A stretch of 28,448 nucleotides of DNA from an uncultured Eubacterium sp. Its GTDB lineage: Bacteria; Bacillota; Clostridia; Lachnospirales; Lachnospiraceae. The stretch spans positions 1 through 28,448 of the forward strand of contig CAJUIH010000030.1 of the NCBI GenBank assembly GCA_910586045.1, read 5' to 3'. Position numbers and translations under genes: made by a program. Under the pieces are notes generated by a model. The model saw only the letters and a list, made by a program, of their open reading frames with translations. It ran no database searches and was not told the DNA's origin. Below, piece after piece: positions 14,713 through 22,860 of the stretch (position 1 is the stretch's first letter; every line of letters begins with the position of its first letter).

Positions 14713-15342
14713 TTAAAATTTCATCCGTTTAACAATATCCGCCCAGGCTTCTTCGTCAATTTCCTCCTCCCGAAACAGCTTTTTCTGGTCGTCTTTTGTA
14801 ATCTTACGAAGTACACGGCAAGGATTGCCCGCCGCGACCGACCAGTCCGGAATATCCTTTGTAACTACACTGCCGGCTCCAATTACGACATTGTCCCCGA
14901 TGTGTACGCCCGGACAGATCACCGTATTTCCCCCAATCCAGACATTGTCCCCGACCACAACTTCTTTTCCATATTCATAAGCGGAATTGCGGCTGACCGG
15001 ATAAACCGGATGGCCCGCGGTATAAATCGACACATTCGGCGCCATCTGGCAGTTATCCCCGATCTTTACTTTTGCCACATCGAGTATCGTGCAGTTATAA
15101 TTCGCAAAAAAATTTTTCCCAACCTCGATATGTGACCCATAATCACAGTAAAACGGCGGATTGACAAATGCCCCGTCCGATTTTCCAAACAGGCATTTTA
15201 CTACCTGCGCAATTCCATTAAAATCCGATCGGTCCATAAAATTCAATTTCTGCAGCTTGCGCCTGCACACCTGCTGCTCCTCAAAAATACTTTCATCCGA
15301 TATGTATGCCAATCCGGCATCTCTTCGTTCCTTATTCGTCAT
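14713..15342 (-). CDS. Maltose/galactoside-type sugar O-acetyltransferase
   Basis: This 209-residue acetyl-CoA-dependent enzyme belongs to the left-handed beta-helix family that includes maltose acetyltransferase (Maa), LacA and NodL. After a helical N-terminal part (MTNKERRDAGLAY, typical of Maa), hexapeptide repeats run from about 65 to 190. They include FYCDYGSHIEVGKNFF, the catalytic segment IYTAGHPV with His111, VWIGGNTVICPGVHIGDN and VIGAGSVVTKDIPDWSVAAG. Length is slightly above the usual 183-205 for Maa. It should transfer acetyl groups to sugars in the cytosol; the natural substrate is uncertain. It follows the MATE gene by 64 bases on the same strand with its own AAAGGAG site, so the two are probably co-transcribed. 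Export of acetylated sugars or detoxification by the pair is only a guess. Confidence 0.9.
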   Translation of the reverse strand: MTNKERRDAGLAYISDESIFEEQQVCRRKLQKLNFMDRSDFNGIAQVVKCLFGKSDGAFVNPPFYCDYGSHIEVGKNFFANYNCTILDVAKVKIGDNCQMAPNVSIYTAGHPVYPVSRNSAYEYGKEVVVGDNVWIGGNTVICPGVHIGDNVVIGAGSVVTKDIPDWSVAAGNPCRVLRKITKDDQKKLFREEEIDEEAWADIVKRMKF

Positions 15343-15406
15343 CCTGTTTTGCTCCTTTCTTATTTCTGCGCCTGCCTATCTGCGGCAGCATCCTAAAACC
15401 GGTCCG

Positions 15407-16753
15407 TCAGGCCTCCTGCGTCAGATTTCGAACCCATTTATATTTTTTATAATGCAGATACACCGCCGGCAGCTTGACGATTTCGTCCAGATTGACAATA
15501 AAATATACCGCGGGTACCGGAAGCTTCCATACAAACGCCGCAAGCAGCCCCAATGGTACCGTAACGCACCACATCGTTACCGTATCACAGAAAAATCCAA
15601 ACTGGCTGTCGCCCCCGGCACAAAAAATTCCCGCAATCGTCGTCCCGCTGAAAGATTTTCCAACCATATAGTAAGAACACATCGCTAACATCCATCGCAA
15701 ATAAACTTCTGCCTGCCCGCTTAAATCCGTTACCGCCAAAATCAAAGGGCTAAACGCCACCAGCACAATGCCCGACGCCGCGCCGCAAATCCATGCCATA
15801 CGACAGAGCCTGTCGCCGTACTCCTTTGCAAGCTCCAGCCTTCCGGCCCCCAGTTCATTGCCGACTATAATGCCACCGCCGCTTCCAAGGCCCATGCAAA
15901 GGCAGGCGGCAAGATTTTTTACAATATTCGCAATGGAATTGGCCGCCACGGCATCCGTTCCCAAATGGCCCATAATAACGGAATACATCGTAAATCCCAC
16001 ACCCCATACAATCTCATTGCCAAGTACCGGGGTCGTATATTTCCAAAAATCACCGCAAAGGCCCGTATCGTTGTTTCGCAGATTGCGCAGCCGCAGCCGG
16101 ACCGCATCTTTTTTCAAGGTCTCCGCCACGCACCAGGCTGTTTCCATCAGCCTCGCTGCGACAGTCGCTAAGGCAGCCCCCGCAATGCCCATCCGCGGGA
16201 AACCAAGCAGGCCGAAAATCAATACCGCATTCAACGCTATATTTACCACTACGCTGACGGAACTAATCAGGCTGGACCTGGCTGCTTTTCCGCTGTTTTT
16301 TAGCACACACAAATAGACCTGCGAAATACCGGACAAAAAGAAAGACAGCGATACGGCCCGCAGATAGACTGCCCCTCCGTCCACAAGCGGCTGTTCATTT
16401 GTAAAAATAAGCATCAAAGCCGTCGGGATACAAAGGCCCGCCAGAAAAAATACAAACGATACAACAGCCGTAATTTTAAACACATAAGCAAAGATCCTCT
16501 CCACCGCCGCCCGGTCCCCTTTGCCCCAATACTGCGCTGCCAGCAAGGACAGCCCGATCGTCATGGCGCCAAAAAACAAGTGCTCTACAAACGTGACCTG
16601 CCCCGCCAGCGATACCGCCGATAATGCATCCTGCGACAGCATGCCAAGCATCAGCGCGTCCGATGCGCTGACCGCCGCCAGCATAAACTGCTGAAATGCA
16701 ATCGGAAATACAAAAGCAAGCAGTTTTTTTAGAAAATCGTCCCGTATTTTCAT
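15407..16753 (-). CDS. MATE-family efflux transporter
   Basis: The 448-residue integral membrane protein has about twelve hydrophobic segments and two similar halves, as in MATE exporters. Family marks include FVFPIAFQQFMLAAVSASDA near the start, GQVTFVEHLFFGAMTIGLSLLAAQYWGKGD in the second to third segment (shown in part: AAQYWGKGD) and the equivalent VGNELGAG in the second half. MATE proteins expel cationic drugs, dyes or metabolites using Na+ or H+ gradients. The start at 16753 is preceded by GGAGGTG. The frame remains open upstream to 16915, but that extension overlaps the divergent regulator and carries no family sequence. The gene shares a 140-base divergent intergenic region with the AraC-type regulator, which makes regulation by that protein plausible. 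Confidence 0.92.
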   Translation of the reverse strand: MKIRDDFLKKLLAFVFPIAFQQFMLAAVSASDALMLGMLSQDALSAVSLAGQVTFVEHLFFGAMTIGLSLLAAQYWGKGDRAAVERIFAYVFKITAVVSFVFFLAGLCIPTALMLIFTNEQPLVDGGAVYLRAVSLSFFLSGISQVYLCVLKNSGKAARSSLISSVSVVVNIALNAVLIFGLLGFPRMGIAGAALATVAARLMETAWCVAETLKKDAVRLRLRNLRNNDTGLCGDFWKYTTPVLGNEIVWGVGFTMYSVIMGHLGTDAVAANSIANIVKNLAACLCMGLGSGGGIIVGNELGAGRLELAKEYGDRLCRMAWICGAASGIVLVAFSPLILAVTDLSGQAEVYLRWMLAMCSYYMVGKSFSGTTIAGIFCAGGDSQFGFFCDTVTMWCVTVPLGLLAAFVWKLPVPAVYFIVNLDEIVKLPAVYLHYKKYKWVRNLTQEA

Positions 16754-16829
16754 TCTACACCTCCGTTTCCAGCCTTTTGCCCGGCCGTATTCTGCTGCTG
16801 CAAGTATGTTCCATAATATACCAATGATC

Positions 16830-16858
16830 TTGCCATTTCCACCAGAATCTCTTATAAT
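16830..16858 (+). promoter_or_regulatory. Promoter of the AraC-type regulator gene
   Basis: TTGCCA (16830-16835) and TATAAT (16853-16858) are separated by exactly 17 bases. The start codon is 36 bases further on, with TAGGAG as ribosome site. Confidence 0.7.
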
Positions 16859-16893
16859 AATATAACAATTTTCCATTTTAGGAGAAAAAAACA

Positions 16894-17787
16894 ATGGACA
16901 ATACTCGTTCAGCAAACGTCAGCCGCGCAGAGCATGCGGAACATGTAAATTATAACCTAAAAGAATATCCCGCCTATATCCGAAAAGATTTTTTATCTTA
17001 TTACCCGAATTATTCAGCGATCAGCCATTGGCATGGAGATCTGGAATTTATTGTCGTTTTGTCCGGATCGATCACGTTTCAGGTAAACGGACAAAACTTT
17101 CCCATCGAAAGCGGCAACGGAATTATGGTAAACAGCCGCCAGGTCCACCGCGGATATTCCCCGGAACACCGGGAATGTGAATTTATCTGCATCCTGCTCC
17201 ACCCGCTGCTTTTGTGTGTCAACGACTACTTTGCGAAACGCTATGTAAATCCAATTATCAACAACAGCAGCCAGCCCTGCCTGCTGCTTTTGCAGGAAAT
17301 CCCATGGCAAAAGCAGGTCATGGATACTTTAAAAGCCATCTACCAATGCAGCATCCAAAATTTTGACGCCCTGTTAATCCAGCAACTGGCATTTTCCTTA
17401 TGGTATCCGCTGTACCACAACTGTCCGCATGCCCGCGGCACCCCCGCCAAGGCGAACCGCCAGCTCATCACCGTAAAAAAAATGGTAACGTTTATACAGG
17501 AACATTACAAAGAAACCATCACCCTTGACCAGATCGCCGCTTCCGGCAATGTCTGCAAAAGTAGCTGTTCTTCGCTGTTTCACAAATATCTCTCCAGATC
17601 TCCGATTGCCTATCTGACGGAATACCGGCTGGACCAGTCTTTGGAACTGCTTTTGCATACAGACCTGTCGGTTACGGAGATCAGTTTTGAAACCGGGTTT
17701 CACAATGCCAGCTATTTTGCGGAAACATTTAAAAAATATTACCACTGCACCCCAAGCGGCGCGGCAAAGCAAAAATGGAAAAATTAG
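16894..17787 (+). CDS. AraC-family transcriptional regulator with N-terminal cupin
   Basis: The 297-residue protein has an N-terminal cupin-like sensing domain, with HWHGDLEFIVVLSGSITF (45-62), a VNGQ turn and MVNSRQVHRGYS (78-89). A linker leads to a C-terminal double helix-turn-helix domain of about 100 residues. The second HTH shows the family signature LSVTEISFETGFHNASYFAETFKKYY (quoted in part: EISFETGFHNASYF), followed by CTPSGAAKQKW in place of the usual TP-YR. It should bind DNA at paired sites in response to a small molecule, often a sugar. It is transcribed divergently from the MATE exporter and convergently with the alpha-galactosidase. Candidate targets are the MATE-acetyltransferase pair, and perhaps the paired repeats before uxuA. 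The regulon is inferred. Confidence 0.92.
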   Translation: MDNTRSANVSRAEHAEHVNYNLKEYPAYIRKDFLSYYPNYSAISHWHGDLEFIVVLSGSITFQVNGQNFPIESGNGIMVNSRQVHRGYSPEHRECEFICILLHPLLLCVNDYFAKRYVNPIINNSSQPCLLLLQEIPWQKQVMDTLKAIYQCSIQNFDALLIQQLAFSLWYPLYHNCPHARGTPAKANRQLITVKKMVTFIQEHYKETITLDQIAASGNVCKSSCSSLFHKYLSRSPIAYLTEYRLDQSLELLLHTDLSVTEISFETGFHNASYFAETFKKYYHCTPSGAAKQKWKN

Positions 17788-17788
17788 A

Positions 17789-17834
17789 AACGGGAAGCAG
17801 GCCCACTGCTGCTGTGGCCTGCTTCCCGTTTTTT
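17789..17834 (+). terminator. Strong bidirectional terminator between araC-type and alpha-galactosidase genes
   Basis: AACGGGAAGCAGGCC (17789-17803) and GGCCTGCTTCCCGTT (17816-17830) form a perfect 15-bp stem with a 12-base loop, followed by a T-run to 17834. On the minus strand the stem is followed by TTTCTAATTTTT, so it can also end the alpha-galactosidase transcript. The gap 17835-17904 holds nothing else. Confidence 0.9.
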
Positions 17835-17904
17835 GTATATTCGCTGCCTGAAAGCGGAGCGAACTTTTTTGCCGGTGTAAAAGCCCATTGGCTTAAAAAT
17901 GGCG

Positions 17905-20076
17905 CTATACCCTGCGAAATTCTATTACTTCAGCCTGAAAATCCCCGTGCATCCGCTTGTGCACAAAGCCCGCGTGCATCAGCGTATCCCCGTCATACCG
18001 CTTTCCATCCGCTTCATACTGCGCGTCCGCGTCTAATCCCCGCAGCTTCAGCTTCCGGCTGCGGCGGTTCGGCTCGCCGAGTACCTGGATCAAAAACAGC
18101 AGCGCCGTCGAACGGTCTTTGGAAACGATTTCATAGCAGTCATACTGATGGTTTTCCCGGTAAGACGCAAGCCGGTAATAATCCCCCTCCCGAATAAGCG
18201 GCGCATATTTCTTATATTGGGCAATCTGTCCAGGCACCAGTGTACGCTCCTGGCTGCTTATTTTTGTAATATCCAGTTCATAGCCAAAAGCCCCCGCCAG
18301 CGCCACAATACCGCGTGTCTCAAACGGTGTATTTCTGCCGACGATATGGTTTGGACAGTCGGATACATGCGCACCGATCGCGGACATCGGATATAAAAGC
18401 TGCGTCCCTTCCTGGATCAATAGGCGTTCCACCGCATCCGTATCATCCGAGCACCAAATCTGCGGACTGTAATAAAGCATACCCGGATCAAACCGTCCGC
18501 CGCCGCTTGTACAATTCTCCAGCAAGAGATCCGGAAATTCCGTTATCAGCCGTTCCTGCAGTTCATAGACAGCCAGCATATACCGATGGGACAATTCTCC
18601 CTGCCGCTGCGGCGGCAGACTGCTGCTGCCAATGTCGGTAAGCGGACGGTTCATATCCCATTTGATATACGCTATATTTGCCGTATGCAAAACCGCACGC
18701 AGACATTCATAAACATAATCCACGACTTCCGGGCGGCTTAGATCGAGCACCCACTGTTCTCTGGCCTGCGTCGGCACACGCCCTTTTAACTGCAGCGCCC
18801 AATCCGGATGCATCGCAAACAGCTTGGAATCCGGAGAAATCATTTCCGGTTCAAACCAAATCCCAAATTTCATCCCCAGGCGGTTCACTTCACCGACCAG
18901 ATCATGCAAACCGCCCGGAAGCTTTTTCTCATTGACTGTCCAGTCGCCCAGACTGCTGTTATCACTGTCCCGATGGCCGAACCAGCCGTCGTCCATCACG
19001 AGCATTTCAATTCCAAGCGCGGCGGCTTCCCTGGCAATAGAAAGCAGTTTGTCCGTATCAAAATCAAAATACGTCGCTTCCCAGTTATTAATCAGTACCG
19101 GGCGTTCTTTGTCTTTGTAACTGCCGCGGATTAAATGGTTCCGGTACAGGTCATGAAACGTATGCGTCATATGGTCAAGCCCTTCCCCGGAATACACAAG
19201 CACGGTTTCCGGTGCCTGAAATACCTGGCCCGGCTCCAGTTTCCAACAAAACTGTTTCGGATGAATCCCCATAACCATGCGCAGGGTATCCGCCGCGGTC
19301 TTTTGCGCTTTTGCCAGAAAATTACCGGAATACACAAAATGCATGGCATAGACTTCCCCGGCTGTCTGCGTACAGTCCGCCGACACCGCTGCTAAAAACG
19401 GGTGGTCCTGATGGGACGATATCCCCCGAATCGATTCCGTTACGATACTGCCGTATCCAAGCGGCTGTCTTTGAATCTTGCGCTCTCTGGCCCAGGAACC
19501 GTGCAGAGACAGGATTTCAAACGCCTCCTCATCCATTTCCAGGCAAGCCGACAGCATACGGTTTAAATAGACCGTCTGCGCGGACCCATTTACGGCTTTG
19601 GCGCTCCTTACTACCGCGTCGCTGTCTGCAAAGACACTGTAGGAAAGCAGGACTTTAAAACCCGTCGGCGCATCTGAAAGTGTGATCTCAAGCGTCTCAG
19701 AATCCCCGCCCCAGGTTGCGGGCAGGCCCTCCAAAGCATCCTTGCCTTTATAAATCCGGTATCCCTCAAACGTCAGCTCCAGCCCGGCCTGCCCCTGCTC
19801 ATTTAAAACTTCAATACAGCTTTCCCTAAAATCCCCCGTGCCCCCAAAAGAAAATTCCATTGGATAACAGTCTAAAAACGAAGCCTTATCCCTCGCGTTT
19901 TCAGACGGCACAAACGGGTTCTCCCCGATACGCAGCAGGTCCGAAAGGTCCGTAGACTTTAACTTCTTTCCATAATAAATATGTCCCAGATAACGCCCAT
20001 CCGCAAGCCCCATCACATAACTGGCGGACTGGGTATCCAGTTTAAATACATTGGTCTGTTCATTGTATACGATCAT
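17905..20076 (-). CDS. GH36 alpha-galactosidase
   Basis: This 723-residue glycoside hydrolase should remove terminal alpha-1,6-linked galactose from melibiose, raffinose and related oligosaccharides. It is typical in length for the bacterial GH36 group (about 720-745), with an N-terminal beta-sandwich (about 1-320), a TIM barrel (about 325-620) and a C-terminal beta domain. Conserved marks are NNWEATYFDF (330-339), VMDDGWFG (360-367) and the nucleophile segment YIKWDMNR with Asp474. Then come CTSGGGRFDPGM (522-533) and the acid/base segment CSDDTDA with Asp544, 70 residues after the nucleophile as in characterised members. There is no signal peptide, so it acts in the cytosol on imported sugars. 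No sugar transporter lies nearby. It follows the phosphoglucomutase gene by 98 bases and may share its transcript. The released galactose could enter the Leloir route, which ends at that mutase. Confidence 0.95.
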   Translation of the reverse strand: MIVYNEQTNVFKLDTQSASYVMGLADGRYLGHIYYGKKLKSTDLSDLLRIGENPFVPSENARDKASFLDCYPMEFSFGGTGDFRESCIEVLNEQGQAGLELTFEGYRIYKGKDALEGLPATWGGDSETLEITLSDAPTGFKVLLSYSVFADSDAVVRSAKAVNGSAQTVYLNRMLSACLEMDEEAFEILSLHGSWARERKIQRQPLGYGSIVTESIRGISSHQDHPFLAAVSADCTQTAGEVYAMHFVYSGNFLAKAQKTAADTLRMVMGIHPKQFCWKLEPGQVFQAPETVLVYSGEGLDHMTHTFHDLYRNHLIRGSYKDKERPVLINNWEATYFDFDTDKLLSIAREAAALGIEMLVMDDGWFGHRDSDNSSLGDWTVNEKKLPGGLHDLVGEVNRLGMKFGIWFEPEMISPDSKLFAMHPDWALQLKGRVPTQAREQWVLDLSRPEVVDYVYECLRAVLHTANIAYIKWDMNRPLTDIGSSSLPPQRQGELSHRYMLAVYELQERLITEFPDLLLENCTSGGGRFDPGMLYYSPQIWCSDDTDAVERLLIQEGTQLLYPMSAIGAHVSDCPNHIVGRNTPFETRGIVALAGAFGYELDITKISSQERTLVPGQIAQYKKYAPLIREGDYYRLASYRENHQYDCYEIVSKDRSTALLFLIQVLGEPNRRSRKLKLRGLDADAQYEADGKRYDGDTLMHAGFVHKRMHGDFQAEVIEFRRV

Positions 20077-20087
20077 GTATGCACCCT

Positions 20088-20113
20088 TTACTTTCTATCC
20101 TTACTTTCTATCC
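20088..20113. repeat. Perfect 13-bp tandem repeat in the alpha-galactosidase leader
   Basis: TTACTTTCTATCC occurs twice head to tail (20088-20100 and 20101-20113), ending 12 bases before the start codon on the minus strand. It may be slippage-prone or a protein- or RNA-binding leader element. Its function is unknown. Confidence 0.6.
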
Positions 20114-20137
20114 CTATCCTATGAATCCGTATCTCCG

Positions 20138-20174
20138 GCATCCGCACGCCAAACCGCCATGGCCTGGCGGATGC
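20138..20174 (-). other. Stem-loop between phosphoglucomutase and alpha-galactosidase genes
   Basis: GCATCC and GGATGC (20138-20143 and 20169-20174) can enclose further pairing, and the alternative inner stem CCGCCA/TGGCGG is also possible. The structure begins directly after the phosphoglucomutase stop codon. Only TTT follows the inner stem on the minus strand, so it may be a leaky terminator or an mRNA-stabilising hairpin. Confidence 0.45.
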
Positions 20175-21896
20175 TTAGGATTGCGATAAAACTGCCTGTT
20201 TTAACTCCAAAAGCTTCTCATTTGCATCTTCCAGGGAACACCCCTTTACACCAAAATAATATTTGATCTTAGGTTCCGTACCGGACGGGCGCACACAGCA
20301 CCAGGCGTTCTGCGCAAGCTCATAATACAGGACATTAGATGCCGGAAGCCCAGTCGGAGCAGTTTCTCCGGTTTCCATGTCTTTGCGCACACCCTCCTTA
20401 TAATCACGAACAGCAAGCACCCGAAAGCCGCCCAGCGTTTTCGGCGGGTTGCTTCTCGCGCGGGACATCATCTCCTGGATTTGCTTTGCCCCGTCAATCC
20501 CTTTTAACGTCCGCGTTGTAAGCCCTTCTTTGTAATAACCGTACTTTTCATACATGGTAAGCATAGCATCCCAAAGCGTCTTGCCCTGCAGCTTGTAGTA
20601 AGCGGCTGCCTCACACAGCATCATCACAGCCACACAGGCGTCTTTATCCCTCGCATACGTCCCTGCCAGACAGCCGTAGCTTTCTTCCAGACCAAATACA
20701 TAATTGTACGTATGCTGCTGTTCAAACAGCTTAATCTGTTCGCCGATATACTTAAATCCCGTTAATACCTCAATCAGTTCCGTATGATAATCCGACGCAA
20801 TTGCTTTTGCCATATCGGTAGTAACAATCGTCTCCACCAATGCCGGCCGCTGCGGCATAGATCCCGCGGCCGTTCGTTCCCTTAAAATATATTCTGCGAT
20901 CAGCATACCGGACATATTCCCGGTAAAACTTACATATTCCCCGCTTTCCGTATCCTTGGCATAAACGCCGAGACGGTCTGCGTCCGGATCCGTGGCCAGC
21001 ACGATATCCGCATCCACTTCTTTCGCCAGCTTTAACGCAAGCGTCCAGGCCTTTTCATCCTCCGGATTCGGATAGGCTACCGTCGGAAATGCCCCGTCCG
21101 GCAATTCCTGTTCTTTCACCACATACACATGAACAAAACCAAGCTCCTTTAGCACACGGCGTACCGGCAAATTTCCGCTTCCATGCAGCGGTGTATACAC
21201 GATTTTGATATCCCCTGCCGCCTGTTTGATCAGTTCGGGATGAATACTCTGCTGTTTTAGCTGCTCCATATAAAGGTCATCCACCGCGCCCCCGATCGTC
21301 TGGTACAACCCCTGCTGCACGGCGGCTTCCCGCTCCATCGTTTTTACCTCAGAAAATTCCGTTACCTTTGCTACCTGCGCGAGTATATTCTGGTCATGCG
21401 GCGGCGTAATCTGCGCGCCGTCCTCCCAATAAACCTTATAACCATTATATTCCCTTGGATTATGGCTCGCCGTAATCACAATTCCGGCTATACAGCCAAG
21501 ATGACGGACCGCAAACGACAGTTCCGGCGTCGGACGCAGACTTTCAAAACGATAGGTCCGAATCCCGTTCGCGTTCAGGCAAAGCGCGGCTTCATCGGCA
21601 AATTCCGGGGACATGCGCCTGGAATCATAGGCAATGGCTACGCCTTTCTCCTGTCCATGCTGTGAAACAATATAATTTGCCAAGCCCTGTGTCGCCTGCC
21701 GCACCGTATAAATATTCATCCGGTTTGTCCCCGCGCCAATCACCCCGCGCAGCCCGCCGGTGCCAAATTCCAGGCGGCGGTAAAACCGGTCTTCTATTTC
21801 CGGCTCATCCGATGCAATCGACGCCAGTTCCCGTTTCGTCTCCTCATCAAAATACGGATCCGTACACCACTGCCTGTAATTTTCCCTGTAATCCAT
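20175..21896 (-). CDS. pgcA: Alpha-phosphoglucomutase (phosphohexomutase family)
   Basis: The 573-residue enzyme interconverts glucose 1-phosphate and glucose 6-phosphate, linking glycogen or galactose metabolism and cell-envelope precursors with glycolysis. All four family elements are present: FGTGGLRG near the N-terminus (44-51), the phosphoserine loop ITASHNPREYNGYK (141-154, Ser144), the metal loop TDPDADRLG (302-310), the sugar loop GLEESYG, and the C-terminal phosphate loop RPSGTEPKIKYYFG. Length matches the Firmicutes PgcA/YhxB type rather than the shorter ManB or GlmM types. AAGGAGG lies nine bases before the ATG, and a consensus promoter stands upstream. It is the first gene of a unit with the alpha-galactosidase. 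Mannose phosphate may be a secondary substrate. Confidence 0.93.
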   Translation of the reverse strand: MDYRENYRQWCTDPYFDEETKRELASIASDEPEIEDRFYRRLEFGTGGLRGVIGAGTNRMNIYTVRQATQGLANYIVSQHGQEKGVAIAYDSRRMSPEFADEAALCLNANGIRTYRFESLRPTPELSFAVRHLGCIAGIVITASHNPREYNGYKVYWEDGAQITPPHDQNILAQVAKVTEFSEVKTMEREAAVQQGLYQTIGGAVDDLYMEQLKQQSIHPELIKQAAGDIKIVYTPLHGSGNLPVRRVLKELGFVHVYVVKEQELPDGAFPTVAYPNPEDEKAWTLALKLAKEVDADIVLATDPDADRLGVYAKDTESGEYVSFTGNMSGMLIAEYILRERTAAGSMPQRPALVETIVTTDMAKAIASDYHTELIEVLTGFKYIGEQIKLFEQQHTYNYVFGLEESYGCLAGTYARDKDACVAVMMLCEAAAYYKLQGKTLWDAMLTMYEKYGYYKEGLTTRTLKGIDGAKQIQEMMSRARSNPPKTLGGFRVLAVRDYKEGVRKDMETGETAPTGLPASNVLYYELAQNAWCCVRPSGTEPKIKYYFGVKGCSLEDANEKLLELKQAVLSQS

Positions 21897-21981
21897 AAGA
21901 ATAATCCTCCTTAATATTAAATGCGCTTTGAGATTAAATTAATTTCCTCTAAACGGATAGGTTAATTTACCTTTTAAAACC

Positions 21982-22010
21982 ATTATATATTTTAGCTAAT
22001 ATTTAGTCAA
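21982..22010 (-). promoter_or_regulatory. Promoter of the phosphoglucomutase gene
   Basis: On the minus strand TTGACT (22010-22005) and TATAAT (21987-21982) are spaced by 17 bases in an AT-rich stretch, nearly perfect for sigma-A. The leader to the ATG is about 80 bases and AT-rich. The gap from 22011 to 22088 shows nothing recognisable and marks the switch from minus- to plus-strand genes. Confidence 0.75.
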
Positions 22011-22088
22011 TATCAGAAAGTATATTTATTTTTTATAATTTTAACGTGATTCTTCGAGCGTGCAGTGAAAGGCAAATTCCCCAAAATT

Positions 22089-22158
22089 TATACAGGTACC
22101 CTTAACAAATCTCTTGGAGTGTGTATAATAATAACCGGAATCTACAAGTACCTGTATA
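22089..22158. promoter_or_regulatory. Perfect inverted repeat flanking the marR promoter, likely operator
   Basis: TATACAGGTAC (22089-22099) and GTACCTGTATA (22148-22158) are perfect 11-bp inverted copies, one just before the -35 box and one between the -10 box and the start codon. The right copy is also part of a near-palindrome, TACAAGTACCTGTA. Twin sites bracketing a promoter fit autorepression by the MarR-type protein encoded next. Confidence 0.65.
22102..22129 (+). promoter_or_regulatory. Promoter of the MarR-ABC locus
   Basis: TTAACA (22102-22107) and TATAAT (22124-22129) are separated by 16 bases. Both boxes lie between the two arms of the inverted repeat. The start codon follows 47 bases after the -10 box. 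Confidence 0.65.
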
Positions 22159-22176
22159 AAATAAGGAAGACACAGA

Positions 22177-22836
22177 ATGGACGATATTTATACAGCTATT
22201 TATGAGAAGCTATCCACATTGCAATGGCTCATGAAACGCCGTCAGATGTTCAGTCAAGCGGAATCCGGGACATTTGCCGACTCAACAAGAGGTCAAGGAC
22301 GCATCCTTGCCATGTTGAAAATCCAGCCGGAAATTGCTACAAAGGATTTAGCTTATCTGCTGGGCATCCGCCAGCAATCGCTGAATGAGCTGCTGAACAA
22401 GTTGGAAAAAAACAGCTATGTGGAGCGCCGGCCATCCGAGAAAGACCGGCGGGTCATGGTGGTTCATTTGACAGAAAAAGGGAAAGAAGCCCAGGAACCA
22501 GAAACAAATTATCAGGAGTTCCTCGGTTGCCTATCACCGGAAGAATTGCAGCAATTTGGCGGATATTTAGGCAGGATTATTGCCGCTTTCCGGATGGAAG
22601 CAGGCAGAAGCGAGGACGAGGACGCAATGGCAGACTGGATGGACAAAGCACGGGAACGTATGGGTGATGAACAATTTGAACAGTTGATGTCCATGCGTGA
22701 ACGAGCCTTTGGCCCCTTTGGGCGAGGAGAAAGGCCGGATCATATACCGGGTGCGGAGCGCTTCTCTCCCGATTACGATGGGCCTATGCCAGACAGAGGC
22801 GGATTTGGCTTCTTTGGCGGCAGAGAACGAAAATAG
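22177..22836 (+). CDS. MarR-family transcriptional regulator
   Basis: This 219-residue protein has a winged-helix domain of MarR type at about 15-130: a recognition region TKDLAYLLGIRQQSLNELLNKLEKNSYVERR (in part: ATKDLAYLLGIRQQSLNELL) and the wing DRRVMVVHLTEKGKEA (about 89-104). The remaining 90 residues are unusual for the family: a charged helical stretch, then a tail rich in Gly, Pro, Phe and Arg ending GGFGFFGGRERK. Long versions like this sit in front of ABC exporter genes in clostridia and probably repress them until a drug or peptide binds. The reading frame is intact, although every exporter gene downstream is broken. AAGGA lies nine bases before the ATG, and the flanking inverted repeat is the likely operator. 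Confidence 0.9.
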   Translation: MDDIYTAIYEKLSTLQWLMKRRQMFSQAESGTFADSTRGQGRILAMLKIQPEIATKDLAYLLGIRQQSLNELLNKLEKNSYVERRPSEKDRRVMVVHLTEKGKEAQEPETNYQEFLGCLSPEELQQFGGYLGRIIAAFRMEAGRSEDEDAMADWMDKARERMGDEQFEQLMSMRERAFGPFGRGERPDHIPGAERFSPDYDGPMPDRGGFGFFGGRERK

Positions 22837-22860
22837 AATACAGGGAGGCACCATATATTT

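Noticed and set aside
16754..16915. N-terminally extended MATE protein
   Set aside because: The extension overlaps the divergent regulator and its promoter, while GGAGGTG supports the start at 16753.
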